64,000 nucleotides of DNA from Fasciolopsis buskii (Eukaryota > Platyhelminthes > Trematoda > Plagiorchiida > Fasciolidae). Of the stretch, positions 24,866 through 36,626 are shown piece after piece. The stretch covers positions 294,270 to 358,269 of the forward strand of contig LUCM01006371.1 in assembly GCA_008360955.1 (NCBI GenBank), in the 5' to 3' direction. A program made the position numbers and the translations under genes. Position 1 is the stretch's first letter. Each line of letters begins with the position of its first letter. The notes below the pieces were generated by a model. The model ran no database searches. It saw only the letters and a program-made list of their open reading frames with translations, and was not told the DNA's origin.

Positions 24866-24920
24866 AGTCTTAAACGTACCCTGGAAAACAGAAGAGACGT
24901 GGGCTGGCTTCATCTTATCG
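24866..24920 (+). CDS. MCTP exon 5 (55 bases): first strand of C2C
   Basis: The acceptor is 'ttccgttaaccag' and the donor is 'atcg|gtaagt'. There are 18 codons plus one base. The sequence S-L-K-R-T-L-E-N-R-R-D-V-G-W-L-H-L-I aligns without gaps with the MCTP segment ending 'kDVGfLqVkV' that opens C2C. Its last base joins exon 6 as g|tt (Val). It was found by requiring this phase and the 'DVGxL' motif. A neighbouring candidate at 23796-23849 fails on phase. Confidence 0.9.
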
Positions 24921-25726
24921 GTAAGTAATCTGGACATGTTGATGTGGCCACATACGTCCATTTACAGGTTTCCAGACAACAGTTTCTAAGGTCCACTGCA
25001 TCCAACTTTGGAATTTCGTTGACTTTAACTATTGATATGAACACTGTTCAAACTGAACCTCTCATAAAATGCTTATAACACTGCCCAAGTTATTTCAGTT
25101 ACTAGGCTTGTAAGCTGACAGGATGTCTGGTGTCAATAGGGATTGAATAGTCCATCCTCCAACGAACACTCACGGTCCCTCACTGTCCAACTAGATTCCC
25201 ATACCAGAGGGATTCCAACTGAGTTGCTTAAGAACAGAAAAATTTCGCAACTGTTTGTCAAATGCAATAGGTACACAACTACGACAAGTCTGACTGGAAT
25301 TAGTCATTCGGTGAACATCGAGGCACCTTAACCTAGATATCTCTGGCTCGAATCCGCTCGCACTCGGGCACGTCTCCTCTTGATAATATTCAGTTCGATC
25401 TAAAATCTTTCCTGAAAGTAATATAAGTTGCCTAAAGATAGCCAGTTAGTAAAAGAATTGGAAAACGTGATCCACATTCGAAATCCCATCGGTCTAGTCC
25501 AAGTAACCGTTATGTTTATTATTACACAATGAAAGAGAAAGCATTTCTCACGGATCAGTATCAAAAGACTGTCACTATTCACATGATCCGTTGCGCACCA
25601 CCTTGTCATGGTCGATAAACGACACTCCACTATCTATTTAGTTGAACATGTTTCTTTTTTCCCATTGCAAAATAATCAATCGACAACAACGATAATGACA
25701 ACCCGAAATCGACCGCACTTGTGTAG
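24921..25726 (+). other. Intron 5
   Basis: This is an 806-base intron. No repeat or other feature was recognised in it. Confidence 0.75.
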
Positions 25727-25868
25727 TTCGGTGCGCTCGTGAACTATCCTCTGTTGGTCGAAATGGGCAATCGGATCCGTATTGTAATATACGTTTGGTC
25801 AATCGATGCGTACACACGGCCACCCTGTACAAAACTTCCAATCCTTCTTGGAATCAGGCATTTGTACT
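25727..25868 (+). CDS. MCTP exon 6: core of C2C
   Basis: The acceptor is 'gcacttgtgtag' and the donor is 'gtact|gtgagt'. Two bases, 46 codons and two bases are present. The key motif G-R-N-G-Q-S-D-P-Y-C is the C2 loop 1 signature, and L-Y-K-T-S-N-P-S-W-N-Q-A-F is the 'vykTLNPxWnkxF' signature. The second loop 1 Asp (in S-D-P) is kept. The first, which lies four residues after the conserved Leu, is replaced by Gly. Overlapping frames with Met starts in this region are shadows. Confidence 0.93.
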
Positions 25869-28800
25869 GTGAGTTTTCATCGTTTAGACAAACGTTTGTC
25901 GATTTCGACTTAATCAAATCAACTAGGAGCACCAAACTCAGTCCACGTGGAGATCATCGCTCTCCAAAGCCACACATAGCCAAAATCAATGCGAAAGTTA
26001 AAAGTCATTGCTGCCAGTCAGAGGGGAGTCGTTCTCGTATTTCTTCCCATCTACACATAATTTGTTGTGATAAAGCAATATCGATCATGGATTCAAGCTA
26101 CTTGCATTGATCAAGCCCGTGACATTGAGCAACAGAATTTTTGATCAGTATTACACTTTCTTGGTAGGGAGTTTGAGTCCAGGTGGGGTTTTTAACTTCC
26201 GTTCAAGGAGCCAGTCAAACTGATTGCAGTGGTCTGCCGTGCCTTGATCGATCTGCTCTCGCTGCGTATGTGTGTGTGTGTACGTGTGCGTGCGTGACGA
26301 TACTGGGGCAATGATCCGGAATGCGCTGGTTATTTCACAATTGGTGAATTACTTGCATTGTACGTGTGGTTCTTAGTCTCTATAGTCTTGCATTTGTTCT
26401 CAATCGATCAACTTATCCAATGATCACGTGACCACGTTTGCTTTTACATTCACGAAATTTCCGAATCAGTCTGGACGCAGGAGGACGGTCAATTTTCGTT
26501 TATTACGAGCTGATGCATTTGCCACAAGAACGACGGCGATCGCCATATCACTTTCCGTTTTATTTCAAAGTTATTCGAGAATACGTCGAGGTCATTCGCC
26601 AATTTCATTTGGCCGACTTATTGAGATCTCGTTTGCATAGGTCTGAAACGCGATTCATCTTCCATCGGCAAATTTTTGCATACGTACCGTAAGGTGCACT
26701 AACTATCCATGCGTTGCTCAACAGTCTGCGAGCACAGGTACGCTGGAGGAGTCTTCTTAGAATAGAGACTTTTTCGCACCTGTTTTCGAATAATTTCGCC
26801 ACATTCTGAAATAAGACGCAAAGCTGTCTAGGCCGTGATCCGGGTCTTTTCAAAGAAGAAACGATCAGAGATTTTTCATGTTATTGGTTTTCACTCAAAC
26901 TGTTTAAACCGATTTTTGATCAAATCATCATCATACAACGTCCTTATCCAACGAATCATCCAGAAACCCTGGGAGGTCTGTCCACAGATGTTTCATTCTT
27001 GATGGGAACTAGCGGCAATGCTTATGGACCACCTCCGAACTGTTAATCAAACTCCGGGGACGAACAATTGTGATTTGGCACTCTTAGCTACTAATTTCAT
27101 CCAGCAGACACTCAACGGTTTGTCTAACATGAACGAGACAGTGCTCTCAACCGTCACTGCATTCTCGGTGGATACGGAAATTCGCAACCTAAGCACTCGC
27201 CGATCGACCACTTATCTAAAGGAGGCGAACACATTACAAACAAACACATGGGGCTTAGCTATTTGACAGTTTGCGGTATTAGACAATTTAACACAATTTT
27301 CAAAGGACATGCAATGCAATATCATCGCCCAACTCGCCATTAGGAGACCAAAATGTAGTATCTATTGTTTGACAAAATACGTCATTTTCAGCCGCACGGT
27401 CGAATCTAGAAAGCAGTCGATTGTTCGATCGGTACTTTGAAAAAGAACACTCCAAAAGCTACTGATCTAACAAAAATATCCCCAATCGATAAAGACCCTT
27501 ACTATCAATGATATAGTGTCTTAATACTGCATAGTTTTGACAGACCAGCTATCCATATTTCATGTACTCGTTCATTTTTTACCCATCTCGAAGTGAATAC
27601 AGACTTAACAGTGTTCGTAGTCAATTTCCGATAGATTTCGAACTCTGACGTTATCAGTAGGTCTTTCCGATGACTACATGCTCAAACGTTTTTCTAGAGA
27701 TCAATGCTAAATGATTCACATTTGATCAAATCGTTTAAGATTATAAATAACACGGCAGTATGATTTGTCTCGCATACATTCGGGTCATATCCCTTCTTAC
27801 GTAATAGCCAGAATTGTCGGTTCCTTGACAATAAAGACCTATTTCTTTCTCTTCTGCGCATTTGATCCTGCAGTAGAGTTTGTCATTAAGTACAATTTTG
27901 TCGAGATTAGATTTGCTCCAGACTTTGTAGCATCCAATGACTAGGGACGCAGAAATGAAGGCAGATTCAGATGCAATAAAAAAGCGCTCGAAACCTGAAT
28001 AAAATGATTTTAGTAAGATCACGTAATTAGCATACCAGCTGTTAAATAGCACAGCCTATATAATTACACGTATATCGGTCCATATATTCAAGATATGTTA
28101 GAGCACATGTCAGTAGGCACGCGAACCAAAAAAGGAAAAACCGGACGGTTCCATACACTTGATGATGGACAACGGAGGGGGGGGGGGGTTGAGATTGAAC
28201 ATAGAATCAGTTCCTATGCTCCGCTATGCCTGGTTTAACCAAAGTAGTAGTATGTTACAGTAGTAGAGAACACTTGAGGAATTTAGTCGGTGTTGTACGA
28301 GGATAGAACGTATCCATACTTTGAATGCACGTAAAAATTTAGATACAAAATGGTCGTATTGCCTGTGGATCTCCGTATCAAATGTTTCACAATCGACATG
28401 CAATGCAGTGGACCAACAATACAGGGTTATTAACTGCTAGTCAGTACTTTGTTAGTCGGTGTTGGACTTTTGAATCGATACTATGGTTGGTTTATGCACT
28501 GATAACCTTGTGGAACGAACAAAATCGATTAGAACCAATCACGTTCTGAACAGGTAAATTAGAAGATTTTGTCACAATCTCACTGGCTAGTTTTCCTTTC
28601 GTACTGTTCAATGTGTGACTACCGTAAGGACAAAGAAATCAGTAAGTACAGTTTGGAATATCAGTAATCGCTGTTTAGCTTTTTCGACTTCGTCTCGTAG
28701 GGAAAAACTGATTGGTTTGTGACAGCGCTGTGAGATAGCAACATTTTTGACTGAAATGCAACCTTATTGATCATACGCAAAAGTCTATACAATACAATAC

Positions 28801-30117
28801 GATGCAATACATAACAAGTTCCGTAAAGTGTTCAGTCCGGAATAAAACCCCTAGCCTTAATGTCAATTTCACTCGCCAGGGGGCATACAACTGAAATTCG
28901 TTTCATGTGAGTAGTTGCAGATTAGACATCCCACAAAAGTGCATCAGGTTAAAAATTGGACAACTTTACAGCCGTTTGGGGATCCTTAACAATGAATATT
29001 CATCAATCGCGATCTGAGTTCGGAACCCGGGAAAAAGAATTATGAGTTGTTCTTGGGCTGGCTACAATCTCCATCTTCCATGTCAGAGATGGATTGGTTT
29101 TTTCATATGACTACGTTTCGGAGAAATCGTTCAGAGTTGATCCATGCATTCGATTCACATCCTTTCACCCCGACGTTGCATCCCATTCCTAGGCTCCGCA
29201 CAACTCATAATGCCGCGTGAAAACCAAACTGTCACTACTTAGATGAAACAAATTTCAATTGAATTTTAACAAGTGGCTGTTAAGACTGTTTTACTTGTGG
29301 CAAGGGATTGCGATAGATATTCAACCAACAAATCCGTCGATTGTTCTTGTCACTCTGAGCACTGACACTGCACGATAATTCGTTCCACCTTCACATACTG
29401 TTTGCATTGGTCTTCGATTGATCGTATTCGCGGTATTCAGTCTCAGCGGATGTTGTCTCAAAAATGTGATTTAGTGTCTACCAGTAGTCAAGAAATGCAT
29501 CAGACAAATTGTGGATTGCAGTTTGTTCTCGGCCTGTCCGTTATGATGCCTGATCTACCGAGTTCCTTTATCATTCTAAGTTTCCCGTGCACTTGACAAG
29601 TGATGTTCAAGCGGCCAAGACTGAGTCCTTTCAGCGTGGATGCGGTGGATTCGAAGGTTCTCTTCGCCGGTTACATCTTTCGTTGGCCTCCCAATAGCCG
29701 TGACTCCGTTCTTGAGATTGTGATTCATTTCTGCGTTATTTGTAAGACCTAAAGCCACAAAGGTTAGTTTCCAAGCACATCGTGGCTCCCGAATTGGACA
29801 AGAGTTGTATTCGAACTCGGCAGTGAATCGCGCTACGGACAAATGGCTAATTCCGTGCCGGGATGTGGCTCTACACAGATGAGGGTAAAATCTTGGCAAA
29901 AGCGTGTCATTTGAATGCGGCTTGTGTGTTCACCGGCTCCAAATAAGTTAGCGGTCGTTAGTGCCATCGGCGACATCTGACACACACACATATATATATA
30001 TATAAACCGAAAATTTCCAACCTGTTCTGGCGCGAGACGGTCTAGAGTGACTGAAAACTAGCGTGGTAACGAACACTTTCTGCCTAATGACTTTATGATG
30101 CTGTAAAAACAAGGATT

Positions 30118-30300
30118 TAGTTGATCGGTTGTGGCCAGGCGGTTAACATCAAGACGCTTCAGCATAAAGTTTGTGGGTTCGAATCCCCCACTGCCGGTTA
30201 ACTTCCCAATTTGGAGGCTATCTGACGGCCACAATCGCTTTGTTGACAATAATCCACATGGTCGTTTCATTAATAAACGAGGAAGCATGTAAAAGACAAA
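30118..30300 (+). repeat. SINE family A
   Basis: The head reads 'gatcggttgtggccaggcgg'. The B box 'gggttcgaatcccccac', 'tgccggttaacttccc' and the tail 'gtttcattaataaacgagg' follow. The copy is moderately diverged. Confidence 0.8.
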
Positions 30301-31044
30301 CACGTGATTGCTTCTTCATGCGGCAGCTGATTATCAACAGGGAGAGACAAATGAAACCTACTTCAAACAATGCTCAATTTGGTTGAATTTTCGACCATTA
30401 GATCAATAGCCCAATTTATTCGTACATCTTGAGACATTGAGCTTATTGGTTTCCAGATGGTGATGAATTTGTTGTGAATGATAAGGTCGACTGATTCACG
30501 TGATGGATAGTATTGCTCTGATCATTTGTTGTGCCAGATAAACAACATATTTTCACATATGTTGAGGATTAAACATTTTCCGATAATCGATAACAGGCTA
30601 ATTCCCCTAATTCGTTCATAAAAAGACTCGAAATCAAAATGAGCAAATTAGTTGACCAAGTACGCAATCATCAGTTGAGCATGACAAATGGTCTCGAAAA
30701 GGAGGCCCATTTGGATGTGTTAACAAACATCTTATCGAAATTGTTGATTGATTTAGGCTGTAAATTGGAAATTTTTAACTCAACTTTTCCTCCCTTTAGG
30801 GAAACATTTCCAAATTTTATTCGTTTAGTCGAGGGCGGAAACATTTTTTGAAAACCAATATCTTGGTTTTAGCGGAATCAAAATTTTGCTAATATGGATG
30901 CTCTATATTCATATGAATCTTGAGCGAATATCGTTAGGAGCGCGCATGAAAATGCTTTTTTAATGATTTCACAAAAATACTATAACTGCGATTAAATTCT
31001 GCTGGTACCTACCAATTTAGAGTTTACGAGTATGGGAATGTTTG

Positions 31045-31430
31045 GACAAGAGAGTACTGGGTGCGCATACCTGACGAGCGACAATACCTGCCAAACCAGT
31101 CCTGTGCTTTAGCAGATATTTTCTTCACTCATTCACATTCCAAAGTCTATTCGTATTTATTCTTGTCCCATTCTACCGTCATTCCCAAAGCTGGCTAATC
31201 TAAACTGACAAACAATTATCAACCAGTCATCGTTCTCATTCTTCTGTTCACTCTTCAACCAACAAATTCCATTCACACTCCTCACTTTACAGATTACATT
31301 CTCGTATCACATACCATTTTCCACTGCACCATGATAAGGATGGTTGCAAAACAAAGTACCGGCCACACATACCGGACGAGGGCCAGCAACAGCGAAACCG
31401 GTCGTTTGCTTCCGGGGACATTCTATTCAC
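31045..31430 (+). repeat. Two diverged direct copies of an unclassified block
   Basis: The block at 31045-31130 ('catacctgacgag...aaaccagtc...tcttcactcattc') recurs at about 31340-31430 ('cataccggacgag...aaaccggtc...tattcactcatcc') in the same orientation, with about 200 bases between them. Confidence 0.5.
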
Positions 31431-32033
31431 TCATCCCGAAACTACTTACAATTTGTAACAATTCATATACCGTAGCCGATACTGTGAACTGATAGAAACA
31501 GAACATGAAGGGAAGACTGCAGAAGACTGGGGACTCACCTCAGTTTTACTGAACCAAACACTAATGTACAAATGAGTTCAGCTGCCCACTGAGTATTCGT
31601 GTGAATTCCTGGCACAATCCACAAAAGGTCACGTTTCATATTTTTCCCCCGAAATGTACTGATGCGAAATTCAAATTGGGGGCAAGTACTGGATATCTTC
31701 GGAATTTGACAAAAACAAAACTGTTCAGTATCAGTTTTCGAGGAAAGGGGTTTGACTACACTTCTCGTATGATCCGATTTGTTTCACGTTTCAAATATGA
31801 ATTATCGTCACAATGTGTAAGACATTTTCTCTCGTGATACATTCAGATCAAACATGGTTGTCGATAGAACAGGTTTTCTAGAGTACACATTATTTCAATT
31901 CCTTAATAGTAATATTATTTCAACAATGAGTAGTAGTTCTCTAAAAAAGTATGTGATTTCATTACTTCTTATCCCTTCTCCCGTGTGACATACATGCATC
32001 CACCAACGATTGTGTGAATGTATACGGAAACAG

Positions 32034-32133
32034 TCCAATAAGTGATATCTATGATGTGCTAGAAATTGTGGTCTTACATAGCGGGAAGCACGGTTCTGAA
32101 TTTCTTGGACGTGTCAGCTTCCCGGTTATCCAG
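32034..32133 (+). CDS. MCTP exon 7: C2C after loop 2
   Basis: The acceptor is 'tacggaaacag' and the donor is 'atccag|gtgagt'. One base plus 33 codons are present; the first base completes a Leu codon with exon 6. P-I-S-D-I-Y-D-V-L-E-I-V-V and then S-E-F-L-G-R-V-S-F-P-V-I-Q are close to the MCTP consensus 'nikDIhxVLEvtV...adFLGkvaiPll'. The usual D-E-D in calcium loop 3 is L-H-S-G-K-H-G here, so the acidic ligands are gone. The upstream frame is open, but only this acceptor gives the correct phase and alignment. Confidence 0.93.
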
Positions 32134-32258
32134 GTGAGTGATGTCCACAAAAATTTCATTTCAAAACTTCAAAGATTTTTACTTTTCTTTTCTTTTTACC
32201 CTAGTGAATCACATGACATTTCTAATGCAAAGATCATATTGCTATAGAATTATCGATT

Positions 32259-32413
32259 TTATCTTTTGTCATCGAATTCTTTTTTGTTAAAAATGCATCA
32301 TTGCAAACCATTTTCAAGGAGGATGTTCTGACCAACAGAAAGCTCCCACTTGGGGAATTAGTCCACGCGGTCGGAGAATTCGAACCTGCGATCTGGTCAC
32401 CTGACCAACACGG
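32259..32413 (-). repeat. SINE family A, inverted
   Basis: On the minus strand the head, a B box ('ggttcgaattctccgacc'), 'ttccccaagtggg' and a tail ending in AT-rich sequence are visible. It abuts the Penelope-like reverse transcriptase fragment on the same strand. Confidence 0.65.
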
Positions 32414-32439
32414 GTCAAGAGAACAAATGTGATGAGATT

Positions 32440-32870
32440 GCTTTCCAAAAGGTGCAGTCTGACGTGTAGTGATAAATAACACGATTTGGCGAAGGAATTC
32501 GTGTTGATGCCACTTCTGTTGTGACAGCTTGGGTGGTTGCTTTGAAGTTGTAAGATTCGATCCGCGTGCGTGTTTTTGAGGTATACAGATGTCTCCAATG
32601 TGCTTGCATTTGTCCGTGTGAACAGTAAATCTAGAAACGGCAGATTGTTGTCATGTTCTGTCTCCATAATGAACTTGATCTCCTGAGAAACCCCTTTTGA
32701 TGGCAGTGAAATTTCGTTATAGTTCAGATCGTTTAGTGATTACAAACGTGTCGTCAACATAGCGCAGCCAAAGTCTCACTGCAGTAGTGCCAAACGAAGA
32801 AATCAAGAAAAAAACATCCGTTACAAATATTTCTGCGCAAATGTCACACACAGTTGCATCAGACAAAGAC
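32440..32870 (-). mobile_element. Penelope-like retroelement, reverse transcriptase fragment
   Basis: Minus-strand translation gives S-S-F-G-T-T-A-V-R-L-W-L-R-Y-V-D-D-T-F-V-I. This contains the YVDD catalytic motif of reverse transcriptases in the context used by Penelope-like elements. Further on come N-L-P-F-L-D-L-L-F-T-R-T and then T-S-V-Y-L-K-N-T-H-A-D-R, the conserved 'LPFLDvlv.R...TsVYrKpTHtDrYl' block of that family. In-frame stops and shifts interrupt it, so it is a dead copy. The upstream part of the reverse transcriptase is missing. Confidence 0.8.
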
Positions 32871-32889
32871 AGACGATAGCCAAATAAAC

Positions 32890-33370
32890 CAAAACACGAA
32901 CCGTCCTACACTACATCAAGCGTATCTCTGAAATGACAACCAGATTACTCAAGCCCCATGGAATTAAATTGGTCGACAGGTCAACAAGGATCCTATGAAA
33001 GGTTCTATCGAAGACCAAAGAACCGACAATTGACAAGAATCGAATTAACGTCGTCTATCAGATGGACTGTAAAGACTGTAAAAAACCAGGGGACAAACCA
33101 GAAATAGGCTCTTGACACGGATCTATGGGCACCAACTAGTAACAAAAAGGCACGATCCACTCTCCCTGACTTCAGTGCACAAAGACCGAAAAGGTCACAA
33201 ATTCGACTTCGAAAATATAAGAATCGTCGCCCAGGGCAGAAAAAAGCATTCAAGGGAATTTCTCGAAGCTTGGCCCTCCTCGGAAAGATTGTTAAACAGG
33301 CACATTGATCTGCACCACTTATACCTAAGGATCCGAACAAAGGACCAATCAGCACAAACCAGTCGAAACT
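32890..33370 (+). mobile_element. Penelope-like retroelement, C-terminal GIY-YIG-type fragment
   Basis: Plus-strand frames give M-T-T-R-L-L-K-P-H-G-I, then N-R-I-N-V-V-Y-Q-M-D-C-K-D-C. After a frame change they give G-H-K-F-D-F-E-N-I-R-I-V-A-Q-G and S-R-E-F-L-E-A-W. This order (the 'vvYkidC.dC' zinc-type motif, then 'GHxfdwenv.il' and 'sREFlEAW') is typical of the C-terminal endonuclease half of Penelope-like elements. It has stops. It points the opposite way to the reverse transcriptase fragment beside it, so the element was rearranged or two copies meet here. Confidence 0.8.
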
Positions 33371-33620
33371 GACGCTGATTCAACCCACGACATGTCAACA
33401 GTACACCAAGGTGAACAAAACAACAACTCTACTACTTCGCCCAGAGCAACCAATCAACACCGACTAGAGGCTAGGTGATCCATTTAAGCCGACCATGGTA
33501 ACCATATGCTCACCACAAGATCATAGCACTGATGGTGTCACCTCGGCTAGCGAAGCGTTTTCAGCGAAATTGCCCAGCTCAGTGAGTACATCAACACCAC
33601 CTTGTCGAGCTTGAGATGTG
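33370..33620 (+). mobile_element. Penelope-like element 3' tail, copy 1
   Basis: The stretch matches 50870-51125 in order and orientation: 'acatgtcaacagtacacc', 'agagcaaccaatcaacac', 'aggtgatccattta', 'agcactga', 'gtcacctcg' and 'attgcccagctcag'. It follows directly after the endonuclease fragment, which links this tail to that element. Confidence 0.75.
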
Positions 33621-36524
33621 AGGAAGAACATGATTTTCTATGCTGATATATATATATGTATATTGCGTAATATCCTGATGAGAGTATAAAGTTTCCCAGG
33701 AAGTACGTCAGCGATTTTGGAGTTATGCCTGCTCTTCAGGCATCGATACTCGGTGATACCTTGTCAACTGCACTTCTGATGGTTCATATTTAAATATATA
33801 CGCATACATATATATATATGCTTGGTTATGCATGCATATTTACACTGAAGTTATGCAGGCAAAAATAGCTAGAAATTCTGCGCACGTCCTGCCTTAACCA
33901 ACCCTATTGATATCTCACCCATGACGCATGACGACCCCGGTGGGAAGAAGTAGAAGAGATTTCCTCAAAGCAGTTGCTTCAGCATCGGCAAACTATAATA
34001 GGCAATGGCAGAACCATTATTCTTTAGTAACTGTCCGCTAATTTTATTGTGTTCTCCAGCAACTCTGGTATTAACCAGTTCTAACCTGTTTTAGAATTCC
34101 TAGATTAATATCCACGGGTTAATAGCTGATTACGTGTCAATGTCAAGACATACAACGTGTTTTGGATGGAACCATGTTTTAGGCTGTGGTATGTCATATA
34201 TGAAGCATATCCTGGACCCAAGTGTAATTTAATCTGATTTACGTTAGACTGAGAGGAATCCAGTCTATTCAAGATGAGCTTTTCACTAAATTCTGGTAGT
34301 GGGAATCATGGAACCACTTTCCGAGGCGTCATTATTTCTTTATGTTACCTACTTTCTTGTAATTTCCTTAAGAACAGCGACGAAATTTTCCCAATCCGTG
34401 CTGATTTACTCTGTGATCCGTTTGTGAGGCTGTTCGCTTGTTTTTTTGTGTAAGACTAAATAGCTTTGACATGAATACGGAAGCGGGATGACTCCTGTGA
34501 TGGACGTCCTCTGCGAAGCAGACACTTCTAAGGGGCCTTCTAGTGGTTGCAATCCAAGCGCACATCAACAAAATGAATGGATCGCCAGCTCGGGGCACTA
34601 AGCTTTTTCCTATTATCCCACAAGACAGTTACATTCTTTGGTTTATTGCGTCATTAATCCGTATTTCAAATGCGGTAACACTTGAGGCGTTTAAACGTTA
34701 TTCAGCTTTCTCCAGACATTGGTGTATGAAGTATCTGCACACGTTTTCTTTCGGATTAGGTAACAGGATTTGTTTCATATTTTCAACATTTATATCCATA
34801 ACTCTGTGGTCATTCTCGGTGATTTAGTTTCCACCGTAAAAACGCTGCTGCTTTAGTTTATTATTTTGATATGATATAAATGGTGGTCTTGTTCAGGGAA
34901 GGACGCTCGAAATGGTTGAATATAAATCCTTAAAGTGACCGAGATTTTCTAATCAGGTTCCTGTTCTCTAGATCGTGAGGCCAAACGACTTTACTGTTTA
35001 CCGCTCATCGCGTCACTGTTACGATACCACTGTTAGCGAACAGCTCAGCACAATGAAATGACCTTGGTGCAAGGTAAACCTTGATGTCAGTCAAGATCAA
35101 CCGTGACTAGTGGACCTTAGTTAACGTGAAATATCACAGCTAACAGGTAATTATAATAAATCTGCAAATATGGGCATAACCTTAGGTAGAATGGACAAGC
35201 CAGCTTTTTAGCATTATGGTTGCAAATTTGAATGAACCATAAGATCTTTCCAAAATCGTTCATGAAATTTTCGTACTGCAGTGAACATTTATTTTCCACG
35301 TTCAAGCAAATTTACCTCGACTGGATCGTTCACATACAACTGGCGTTACTGCAGCCCACAAAGGCAAACAATAAGAGAAATATATAAGCAAATTAATGAG
35401 GGTTGATGATGCCTCTTTAAAGCTCGTAGGTACTGTAAGGTTCACCAGTTATTACTCTACAGTCTGCGAATAAGTGCGCTCTTGAGAGGTCTTGAGAAAC
35501 AGGGGTGTCTTTTTTCTTCATCTTATTCNCGTTCTCAGGCTCAAGAAGAAGACATTCATTCTCATTCTGGCTACTCCTTAGGTTGTTAGTAGACACAAGT
35601 TTTCTGCGTTCGAAATACACTGGAAAATGTTGCGCAGTAGTAAAGTGGTATGTAACCGATCATAGTTTATCACTTCCAAGCATATTTGGTAAGTGAACGC
35701 CTAAGACACTGGTTTACACAAAGAATTTTATCACCTTGATTGGACCGGCACCATAGAGATGCATTGGCTTGTTTCGAATCCGTCCATGCACTCTGATTCT
35801 TTTTCAAAGCACATCTTTTCTACTCTCTTCCACCTAATCGAGACATCTTGCTTTTGTCCAAAGCCATCGGTAAGCTAGTATAAACTCATCTGAATGGTAA
35901 TTAACCAGAAATTCGCATGCACATACCACCAATATAATCGGCCTATGGTTCTTACCAACTGCAAGCATCATTATTTGAAAAATTAGATGTCTGGTACTTG
36001 TTTCGCACGATGAGATTGAAATGACTTTTCATCATGTTTCACCTAATTCACTTGCCATATTTTTAAAAAATCCAACCGAACGTAATTAACAATTGCCGTG
36101 AAAGTAGTTCATGCTAATTTTTTAGCAGATGGACTTCAGTACATCGCCAAATTTACAGACAATTTATACCTCAATCGAAGAAATCACGTTACACACGGTC
36201 GCCCGACTTGACGTCTTCCTACTATGTAACGTTTGCACGAAGCGTTTTTAAGTGACTCTAGTTTACTGTGTGAGACCACACGGTTCAGAAGAGACCAGAC
36301 GAATCGCAACGTTGTCTAGGTCAAAGTGCATTCTAAATCATGGTTTGTTCTCATCCTTTTCCACACGGTTTCTAATTTCACGCTTGTTTCGTTAGCCATT
36401 ACCAAGGCTACGCCGAGCATATAAAATGTATGCATAAATTCACTGTGCTACGTGTGTTCCGGTACATGTGATTGAGAGTATACTGGAGTTTCTTTTCCAT
36501 TTGATTAACCACAACCCTGCATAG

Positions 36525-36626
36525 ATTGCAAATCGTCGTTGCAAATGGTACACTTTGAAAGACAAAAAATTACGAAAAGCAGCAAGAGGTGCGATTTTTT
36601 TGGAATCCTACATTGTTTATAATCCG
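36525..36626 (+). CDS. MCTP exon 8: end of C2C
   Basis: The acceptor is 'acaaccctgcatag' and the donor is 'ccg|gtaagc'. There are 34 codons in phase 0/0. W-Y-T-L-K-D-K-K-L-R-K-A-A-R-G-A-I-F-L-E matches the MCTP stretch 'kaYvLKnKqLtgptKGviyLEidvifN' position by position. The exon has no Met and would be missed by an ORF scan. Confidence 0.93.

Larger units (their letters stand above)
25869..32033 (+). other. Intron 6
   Basis: This intron contains a family A SINE (30118-30300), a G run near 28179, an AC/AT simple repeat near 29984-30004, and two related blocks near 31045-31130 and 31340-31430. Open frames at 26438-26692, 27018-27266 and 30639-30851 have no recognisable domain and cannot be placed in the MCTP chain. 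Confidence 0.7.
32134..36524 (+). other. Intron 7 with Penelope-like element debris
   Basis: A family A SINE (32259-32413, minus) lies next to a minus-strand reverse transcriptase fragment (32440-32870), a + strand GIY-YIG-type C-terminal fragment (32890-33370), and the element tail (33370-33620). AT-rich simple sequence is near 33645 and 33805. A diverged repeat at 34990-35290 resembles 54320-54620. One ambiguous base is at 35529. Confidence 0.75.

Noticed and set aside
33665..33720. CTGATGAG near 33674 next to the Penelope-like tail, considered as a hammerhead ribozyme
   Set aside because: No GAAA block or stem II follows at the needed distance, so the core cannot form.
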